From Eunapius fragilis (lineage: Eukaryota > Porifera > Demospongiae > Spongillida > Spongillidae), in NCBI GenBank assembly GCA_963681505.1, contig OY811971.1:7228924-7292923 (forward strand): DNA of 64,000 nt, read 5' to 3'. Positions 56,481 through 64,000 of this stretch are shown in pieces. Under the pieces are notes generated by a model. The model was not told the origin of the DNA and made no database searches. It saw only the letters and a program-made list of their open reading frames with translations. The stretch's first letter is position 1. The number at the start of each line of letters is the position of its first letter. The translations under genes and the position numbers were made by a program.

Positions 56481-56699
56481 CGTTTCTAAATAAAGCATTA
56501 ACACACTAATTGCATTGTTGCGGAAGATAATATTATTCATACATGACGTAACTGCATTCCTCCCGACGTTGGAATGTAAGTATTATGTAATCGCTGGACA
56601 GAAATTTGTACAGGACACCAGACCCACTACTCGCGTAGCGGTGATGTAATCCATCCGCAGCTGCGATGTGGGTCTGGGTACGAGACTTTTCTGAGCTAT

Positions 56700-57300
56700 G
56701 ATTATGAATGAATTAATTTTCAACGCAAAAAATGAATATAATTATCTAGCGGGGGAAAGTGATAGGACGCGGCAATTGCCCTACCTGCCCTATAGACTGC
56801 GCCGGCCCTGGTCCACAACGTCATTGTTTATTGTCTACCAAGAAGGCGGCGAGCAATGTTCGTGACGTCACGTGAATGCGCTCTATACAAAAAGTAGCGC
56901 CAAAAGCGCAGGCAGGAAAGCATATTCAATTAGAAGATTGAAAAATGAACGCGGACGCTCTGTTGAAGGTGAGTTGGCGCTGAGAGGGCTATGGTCCTCG
57001 TACCGCCCTCCTTGTCTTTCCCCGGCCCCAACCCTCGACCTCTAAGCTCTAGGCTAGGGTGGGATGATCTCATAGCGCCACGACTGAAGCTTGCAGCATT
57101 CCGATCACTGTCAGTCATTTGCTGCGCTAAGCCCTGGTGCTGTAGCTGATAGCATTACAACGTTGGGCTGGATGATCCGTAATGACAGTAACCTGCGACA
57201 ACAAACCCGAGTCGTTGTATCATTGTTTTATCGTGCAACAAAGCTGATATGATCTATGTTGGCCAATATGGATTGTTTATTTAGCCACCCCTTCTCTCGC
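56700..57300. other. No gene recognised
   Basis: No supported gene. It ends in a short CT run (about 57297-57315) at the edge of a receptor remnant. Confidence 0.35.
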
Positions 57301-57314
57301 TCTCTCTCTCTCTC

Positions 57315-57605
57315 ATTCTCAGAACTATTCTTCGTCGCGCAATTCCCAACCAGTCGATTAATGATCGTTTGCAGTTGCGCTGCTCTTATAAGGCTAGCTA
57401 TATGTGTCATCACGAATTCGTAGTAATTTAGGTGCGAACATCATATATATGTAGCAACCTAACACTATGCCTTAAACTAAAACCACGCGCAACTCGCAAG
57501 CCTGGCCCTCGGGACCACATGAGCAGAGCTAGAGGAGTTTCTCCCTCACATTTTCCCATCGTTTAAGACAGGGGAGGCAGAGTTGCATGCACTCATTCAC
57601 ATAGA
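57315..57605 (-). pseudogene. Receptor 5' remnant and leader
   Basis: Starts at the first codons of the receptor (complement of CAGAACTATTC) and continues through the conserved leader (GCTATATGTGTCATCACG, GTAATTTAGGTGCGAAC) to the leader ORF start (GAGTGCATGCAACTCTGCCT). The body of the gene is gone. Confidence 0.7.
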
Positions 57606-57689
57606 ATAGTATATTATATTACTCCGTGACCACACATAATTATAGAAGCTTTAAGTGCACAGTAGCTGCAGTTGTCATAGGGGGCAGGT

Positions 57690-58385
57690 CAAAATCATGC
57701 AAGCGTAGAAAAACTACTGTACACCCATGCATGTGCAGAGATGAAGGCTGAGATCGATTAATGCGATTGACATCAGCACAGTGCCAATCAATGGCTGCAA
57801 TGTTACAGTAGAGGAAGCTAGAAATAAGTCACATGGCTGGCAGAATCGCTATGGTATTAAACTCAGAAGTAATAACTTCACAAGTTATTACTGCTCCATA
57901 ATCCGCACGCGTTATATCCAGCTCGTTTCTCATAATAAATATGATAATACGGCACAAGTCTGCATCGATCCGTATAGACTTATAGGATAGTACACTACAT
58001 CTACGGTGCAACCATCCACTCAGCAAATATATATGCCTTGCAGCACAATGACCATGATTGTATATCACGGCCTAAACCTGGATCGCGTGTTTGCGATACT
58101 ATTTTGTCACTTCAGGTTCGGGTCGTGTGAGACATTTGATCAGAGATTATCTCTGATTTGATGTACTTGTTTTATTGCTATCATCGTACGACCAAAGCGA
58201 AAATTAGGTCCATGGGTAATCATCAGTAGTACTGATACAGTAGCAATCAATGTTGAGACAGGATGCGAACATCATATGGCAACCTATTATGCTATATGCC
58301 TTAGATCAGCCTCACCATCACTTCCATCACACCTGCATGTCCCTGGGGGTCCACACGAGCAGAGCCAGAGCCAGGAGTTTATCCC
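57690..58385 (-). pseudogene. Receptor copy with large internal deletion
   Basis: The 3' flank and last codons match the other receptors (CACGGCCTAAACCTGGATCG, TTGCTATCATCGTACGAC), then jump to the TM2 region (GGTCCATGGGTAATCATCAG, CAGTAGCAATCAATG) and straight into the leader (GCGAACATCATATGGCAACC). Less than a quarter of the coding region remains. Confidence 0.75.
58141..58155. mobile_element. 15-bp palindromic insertion with 7-bp target duplication
   Basis: CAGAGATTATCTCTG is flanked by ATTTGAT on both sides (58134-58140 and 58156-58162). The paralogous receptors read ACATTTGACGTACTGG with no insertion, so both the insertion and the duplication are seen directly. Confidence 0.8.
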
Positions 58386-58481
58386 TTCTTCGCTACATCA
58401 TATCAGCAGTGTAAACAGACCTGCAAATTGAATTGTCAACATTGTAGCCAGGTGGTTCACAAGACACTGTCCCATGTCATG

Positions 58482-58483
<2 letters not shown>

Positions 58484-58543
<60 letters not shown>

Positions 58544-58620
58544 GCACGCACACACACACACACACGCACACACATACCACACACACACACACACATACCA
58601 CATACACAGGTGTGAATTGT
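58484..58620. repeat. (CA)n microsatellite
   Basis: About 130 bases of CA with CGCA variants. A second CA run lies at 58836-58890. Confidence 0.95.
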
Positions 58621-58833
58621 CATGAAAGTCCCCTGCTGTGCTGAGCCATTTGAATGATACAGTTCAGAGCCATGGCCGGCTACCAACCATATTCGAGTAA
58701 GGTCTGGAGAAGAGAATGGAGGCCACTAACATGCGCATGAATCAAAATTTTGTATGTGTGTTATAGAGTTTGTTTGGTATTGTGAATCGGTGCTCTCCCA
58801 CATAAGCTGATTTCTGTGGCAATGGGCATATGC

Positions 58834-58890
<57 letters not shown>

Positions 58891-58893
<3 letters not shown>

Positions 58894-59790
58894 AACATTT
58901 AATGTTGATTCTCAGTTCTTCTATACTAATGTGTGGGGGGAGGGGGCAATGTCCATATCAATATGGAAATCTGACATCCTCCTGAGCAAGTGCCTTCATG
59001 CATGAAGCCAGCATCTATTTCAAAAATCATGTAACACGCACATACACAGTTGTGGGGTTATCAGCTCTCTATCAAACTTGTGGTGAACATAGTACATATA
59101 CATTGCAAGGTTTCAGTGATGTTGTGACAAAACCAGGCATGTGGTATGCCTGTTCAAACCCACATAGGTCTCTCTTCCATGCTGAACAACCCATGTCCTC
59201 TCTTCAGGACTTATTGCCACATCTGTTCTGCATCCTTTTACACTATGAGCCCTTTTACGCTTGCCCATACCAACCTTCAGGGTTAAGAACGCATAAAGGA
59301 GCGTCTCCCCACAGTCAAAATTGCAACATACCAGAAGGAGTCCTGTTGCTATCGGATTCTGCAGATCGTAGACTTTATAATCAAGATATTGATTATCAAT
59401 GTGAGAGCAATTATTCCAGTTGTTTCATGCAATTCTTTAATTTAGAAGAGATTCCATTCACCCGAGCCATGATGAATATTAATCATCATGCTATCATCTT
59501 GACTCAAGGCTATTGAGTATTGAACCTCACGCCCTAAACTGTCTGAAAGACGTGTGCTACCGTTATACTACGCCTAGAAGCTCATGAGTGGCAGAGAATG
59601 TTATGGGATAAATCCGTGCTCTACTAAAGTTACTGCACTTATTAGGTCCTTGGTTATAGGGTTTTCCAGTTGGTTTTAAAACATTAGAGCTCATGGTGCC
59701 GTGGACTCAAATTAGCTGTTTAGGCAGGCTGGTGATAATCCATCACACCATCACCATAGGCCTACACTCAAGCACAAGCATGTATATGTG
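58891..59790. other. No gene recognised
   Basis: A 172-residue plus frame at 58998-59516 has no domain or splice support. Near 59527-59575, minus strand, GGCGTAGTATAACGGTAGC and GGTTCAA resemble A and B boxes of a tRNA, but the stems do not pair. Confidence 0.35.
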
Positions 59791-59799
59791 ATGTGTGTA

Positions 59800-60410
59800 C
59801 AGGTGTACAGAACTGATATGTTGTATATACTGGACTGGTGGTGGGATGTATATGTATGTACTGGATTGGTGTATTATATGTACTGGACTAAGTGTGTTGA
59901 ACTGGACTGGTGGACAGGGCTGGTGTATTGGACTAGTGTGTAGTATATCCTGTTGTATGTACTCGACTGGTATTTTGTATGAGAGGGGATGGAAGGGATG
60001 GGGCATTGCCCCTGCAACTTTATTAAAGTGGGAGGGTGGTGGTGGTGGTGGTGGGTATGAATTTTAGGATCCCCCCCCCCCCCCCTTAGCTACTGTAGTT
60101 CACATCAGTTTGGTACATACAACACACCAGTCCAATTTATACAACACACCAGCCCAGTACATACAACACACCAGTCCAGTACAATCAACACACCAGCCCA
60201 GTACATACAACACACCAGTCCAGTACAATCAACACACCAGTCCCGTACATACAACACGCCAGTCCAGACCAGTCCAGTACATACAACAAACCAGTCCAGT
60301 ATATGAAACACACCAGTCCAGTACAACCAATCCAGTTCAACACACCAGTCCAGTACAATACACCAAACCAGTATATGCACCATACCACCAGTCCAGTAAA
60401 TACAACCTGT
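59800..60410. repeat. Inverted pair of 20-25-bp minisatellite arrays
   Basis: TGTACTGGACTGGTGTGTTG-type units run at 59800-59985, and the complementary ACACACCAGTCCAGTACAT-type units run at 60110-60410. The centre between them, near 60040, holds (GGT)n and poly-C. The right array continues into the segmental duplication. Confidence 0.85.
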
Positions 60411-61257
60411 ACATACATCACACACATGGGTGCATGCACGCGTATTGCGATGGTGTGATGGATTATCGCCAGCCTGCCCACACAGTGCAGCAAATGGGCA
60501 ATAGTTGACCTAACAACACAGGACGGTATTCCAAAGGCAAAATATTCCACAGCACACAAGCTCTAAACAAAGCCGACTGGAAAACCCTATACCATATGTA
60601 GTCCCATTATAAAAATTTCAGTAAGTGCAGTAACTTTAAGAGAGCATGGATTAATCTCCCCTACCTCAAAACAGAACGAGGGTACTCGTCTTTCAGATTG
60701 TACAGGGCGTGAAGTGAAATTCAGTAGTCAAGGGTTTCGCAAGAAAGTTATTCAATAGGGAGCATAGGTCTTTTGATACTTAATATAAATGGAATCTCTT
60801 CTAAAATAAAGAATGGCTCAAAATGTATGAACAACTGAAAAAGGTTCATAGTGTGTAAAAAATAGAATGAAATCTAGAAGTAATGTGGCAATAAGTCCTG
60901 ATAAAATATGAAAGACGTGGGTTGTTTAGCTTGGAAGATATGTGGGTTTGAAATTGATGCAGCTCTAGTTCACTGTCCACAAACCTGGTTATGTCATAAA
61001 GTTAGATTGCAGTTTGATATACATGCACGTACTTATAGTTACTATGCTAATTCTAAATTTTAACCACTAATGTTGAATAGCACTACACCTCGTCCTTGTT
61101 CATTCACATAACCAGAAGTAACTTTTAATAAGTAGCCATGATGTGTGCTTGTGTTAGTCAATCTTTATGTCCTCATATGTAACCAGTCCCCAAACATGAT
61201 ATATCTCTAAAAATGATGTTTAGTGTAAGTGGCACAAAGAGTATTACTTCATACAAT

Positions 61258-61400
61258 AAAACACACATACACAAACACACACACAAACACACACACATGC
61301 ACACACACACTAATGCATACACACACCATGCAACACACACATACACAAAGATAAACACACACATACACACACATACACACAAACTTGCACCAAAATTCAC
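61258..61400. repeat. CA-rich microsatellite
   Basis: Counterpart of 23430-23565 with a different repeat make-up. Confidence 0.85.
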
Positions 61401-62195
61401 ACATACCAATATACACATGCACAAAGAACAACCTTAGTCTTACTACATATACATTCTCGTACCACACGTTTTTCACTGTTGAATAGTGTACCTTCCCAGC
61501 TCACTCAATCTCTCATCTGAATGCAGTGCCACCTTTGGGAGAGATAGATGGATGAACAGGGAAAGAGAGGGAGAGAGTGATGGACAATGGAGATTCACAT
61601 ACAGCCACACACATACCGCACATTAAACTTGTTTTGCACAAATCACTATCCCTTTGCTAACTAGGACTTGCCCACTGCCCATAATAGCCATCCTCTGCTT
61701 CCAAGATTGCACCAATGCTGCACACGTGCATGCCAGAATGGCTCCATTGCACACTTTCAAACTGAAACTAGCACACAAGCTTTCTGATTGCAGAGGAGGT
61801 ACAAGGAGGGGTCTCTAACCCAATGTGTTATAATTCCACATTTCTCCATTCCGAGATACGAGTGATCAGTGATAACGCGTCAAATTCGGAGTGTATACAG
61901 AAAAGTACTGTAGCTATAGAAATTGATTTCATCAGATCGTTCAGTTTTTTTCTTACCCGTTACGGAGAATAAGTTTTCAAAGTAACTACATTTCGCGCCA
62001 CTTTCGTCAGCAAACCAATTCCCATTCTTCCAAGATGATTGAATATACGATTACGAAATGGTTACGCCTTTTCCCCAAATTTGAAGGTAGGGCATGAACC
62101 GCGCTATGATCGTACCAGTGCCATTCGTGGTATTTAAAGTAGATCAGGCGATCGTGATTCGTAACGTATGTTTTTTTTATATCGCTCGTTCATAA

Positions 62196-62373
62196 GTATA
62201 GAGAGGTTGCAGTGTCATCCCGGGAAGAGCGGCGGCCATGTTTTTTGGTGTCTCCAGTTCTGTTACAGAACGTTTCCAATCTGCAACAGATTATTTACAA
62301 CCTGTAACAGAACTGGGACACCAAAAAACATGGCCGCCGCTCTTCCCGGGATGACACTGCAACCTCTCTATAC
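62196..62373. mobile_element. MITE with about 70-bp terminal inverted repeats
   Basis: GTATAGAGAGGTTGCAGTGT, CATCCCGGGAAGAGCGGCGG, CCATGTTTTTTGGTGTC and AGTTCTGTTACAG are mirrored on the right with one or two mismatches, around a core of about 35 bases. It is absent from copy 1 of the duplication. No ORF. Confidence 0.85.
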
Positions 62374-62704
62374 GTGTATGGTTGAATGCCTGTGAATATT
62401 TCAACATGTTCACTGTATTTTATATTGATTGTGCAGTTTGTTGCATGTACATGTAAGCATGCATGTACCATGCCTTATATAATCATGGGACCACCTTCAT
62501 CAACCTCTACACTAGTCTGGGGATAAGATGACTCGCTTGCTCTACTCTGTATGGCAGACCATTCATATTCTTTTTCTCAGTACCATACATCATGATACAT
62601 GTATGCATGATGTATCTATTTGCTGTCCATTGGGCATTGCTATTTTAACCAAAACATGTAGGCGATGATTGAATAAGTCTTCACCTCTCCAGCAGGTGTA
62701 GTAG

Positions 62705-63100
62705 ATGGACACAAATTCCTTCTGCATGGTATTAATACTAGAGCCACATGTTCGCATAAGTTCTGATCCGACTTGTTCTAGAACTGGTAAACCAATTTCG
62801 GAACTTGTCAGGCACTGTTCCATATGTTTTAGAGGAAGAAAAAATGAATGCAATTTAATTTCTCGCGTAATGGAATCTGTATCCCAGTACCTAGAGCGCG
62901 TCTACACTATTTGGGCGTCGCTCGACCTTAAGCATTTTGTTGACAGAATAGTGTCAGTCGTATCTAAAAGGAAACACGATCTCGACAAGCTATGTAAAAT
63001 GAATGAAGTACAAGCTAATACAAAACATTCAGTACACATAGTCACGGTAGTTAGAAATTTGAAGAAAAAAAAAGAGATAGCTCTGCACAAGGATAATTAA
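62705..63100 (+). other. ORF kept in both copies of the duplication (copy 2)
   Basis: 131 residues; counterpart of 24394-24696 with a longer C-terminus (SKRKHDLDKLCKMNEVQANT). Coding status unknown. Confidence 0.25.
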
Positions 63101-63456
63101 AGATTATGTGAGCAGCATAGGGGGAACACCCATGGGCCATCCCCTGAACCCATGCACAAATTGCAACAGAGATGAAGGACTAATTAACAGAATGACCTCA
63201 GCACAGTGCCAATCAATTAGAGGAGCAATAATTAAATTACATGACTCCCTGAATTGAGATGGTATTAAGCTCACAGAGAAGGATGCAAACTTATTAAAGC
63301 ATACATGCTCCACTATCCGTGCGCGTTATATCCAGCTCGTTTCTAAATAACAAGTCTGCATTGGTATAGACTTTGGATAGTACACTACACATCTACGGTA
63401 CAACCATCCACTCAGCAAATATTTTGCAGTGCAGCACAAAAACCATGGTTATATAT

Positions 63457-64000
63457 CTAAACCTGGATCGCGTGGTTGCGATACAGTTTTGTCACCACGA
63501 TGTCATCTCCAGGTTCGGGTCGAGCGAGACATTTGACGTACTGGCTAATGCTTGCTATCATCGTACGACGGATGTTTTTATTAATAGTGACGAACAGGAA
63601 GAGGATGCATACGGACTCGGGAGCCGCAAAAACTACGATCAAAATAGATGCCGCCCGGCTTCCGGTGTTACTAGCCCAGAAGAGGCACCCAAACATCGGA
63701 ATCTTGCAAAGAAAAGCCGTCAAAATCGTAACAACACTCATTGTGAAAACAGATTTTGCTACGCTGTGATCGCTGTCCATTTCAACGACACTGTTTTTTA
63801 CTTTCCTGTGTAACATGTAGGACATCGCCAAGGTTACAACTAGCGGTGTGATGTATCCCAATGAGATGCCCATCACAAAGGCAGGTAGACTGCCTCCACC
63901 CTTGCCTGCGCACAGAGATCCACGGATTTTGATGGCGTACCCACACCCGGCCGTTCCTTCCACCAAGTATGACATCACCATAGATACAAACACGAGAGCG
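63457..64000 (-). CDS. Rhodopsin-like 7TM receptor, paralogue 3, cut by window end
   Basis: The C-terminal 178 residues of a receptor closely matching 25156-26151 (LHRKVKNSVVEMDSDHSVAK, YVKCLARPEPGDDIVVTKLY). It covers TM4 end to the C-tail; TM1-TM3 lie beyond 64000. The frame is open throughout what is visible. Confidence 0.72.
   Translation of the reverse strand, partial: ALVFVSMVMSYLVEGTAGCGYAIKIRGSLCAGKGGGSLPAFVMGISLGYITPLVVTLAMSYMLHRKVKNSVVEMDSDHSVAKSVFTMSVVTILTAFLCKIPMFGCLFWASNTGSRAASILIVVFAAPESVCILFLFVTINKNIRRTMIASISQYVKCLARPEPGDDIVVTKLYRNHAIQV

Larger units (their letters stand above)
52052..56686. mobile_element. TIR element carrying RecQ-like helicase and DUF6589-type genes
   Basis: A 93-base left end (52052-52144, GTCTCGTACCCAGACCCACA to AAATTTCTGTCCAG) is repeated inverted at 56594-56686 with few mismatches. 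TTTTCTGAGCT lies on both sides (52039-52049 and 56687-56697); two further bases, TA, separate it from the left end, against AT on the right. Each terminal repeat folds on itself through CCAGACCCAC (52061) and GTGGGTCTGG (52112). The two genes converge, tail to tail, near 53.6-53.8 kb. About 4.6 kb in all. Both genes are degraded. Confidence 0.82.
60375..64000. repeat. Segmental duplication, copy 2
   Basis: Collinear with 22517-26271 and still running at the window end. It contains an extra block at about 62125-62545 with a MITE, and smaller indels throughout. Confidence 0.88.

Noticed and set aside
58998-59516. 172-residue plus frame
   Set aside because: No recognisable domain or splice signals; composition like chance ORF.
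59525-59580. tRNA or tRNA-derived SINE on the minus strand
   Set aside because: A-box-like GGCGTAGTATAACGGTAGC and B-box-like GGTTCAA are spaced plausibly, but acceptor and T stems do not pair and no SINE body or tail is seen.

Overview
The window is repeat-rich animal DNA, most likely from a marine invertebrate and, as my best inference, a demosponge. The signs are short introns with ordinary GT/AG borders, a Death-domain exon, locally duplicated rhodopsin-like receptors, abundant (CA)n tracts, and transposon families I remember as common in sponges and cnidarians (Ginger with Ulp1 and PHD, DUF6589-type proteins, non-LTR retroelements with a C-terminal endonuclease). No search was run, so all family names rest on visible motifs.

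Layout. 1-3 kb: microsatellites and an alternating 65/68-bp minisatellite. 3.4-4 kb: non-LTR retroelement tail. 6.5-8.55 kb: foldback-like structure whose arms carry inverted arrays of a 27-bp repeat, ending against a Death-domain exon (8564-8829). 9-10.9 kb: hairpin MITEs and a lysine-rich ORF. 10.9-17.4 kb: a Ty3/Gypsy fossil holding a small TIR element, which holds an apparently whole Ginger1-type DNA transposon (12367-16409, GGCC target duplication). 18-28 kb: two receptor genes on the minus strand, a LINE fragment, hAT and MITE insertions. 29.8-30.5 kb: another retroelement tail. 31.8-39.2 kb: a minus-strand, many-exon gene joining a PHD finger, a DDE-type transposase core, a USP-like cysteine protease and a Ulp1-like protease. 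39.3-41.1 kb: an 11-copy satellite-like array. 41.3-44.75 kb: hAT elements and a broken HAD-hydrolase gene. 49.3-51.1 kb: a long uninterrupted ORF with a kinase-like C-terminus. 52.05-56.69 kb: a TIR-bounded element with a degraded RecQ-like helicase gene and a convergent degraded DUF6589-type gene, flanked by an 11-bp direct repeat. 57.3-64 kb: receptor remnants and a second copy of the receptor-bearing segment seen at 22.5-26.3 kb.

The most interesting objects are the RecQ/DUF6589 element with its TIRs and target duplication, the PHD-transposase-USP-Ulp1 composite gene, and three perfect palindromes (15, 28 and 48 bp) each flanked by a 7-bp direct repeat, one of them inside the catalytic motif of the HAD gene. 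The receptor genes, the Death-domain exon, the HAD gene and the kinase-like gene look like host genes; nearly everything else is mobile or tandem-repeat DNA.
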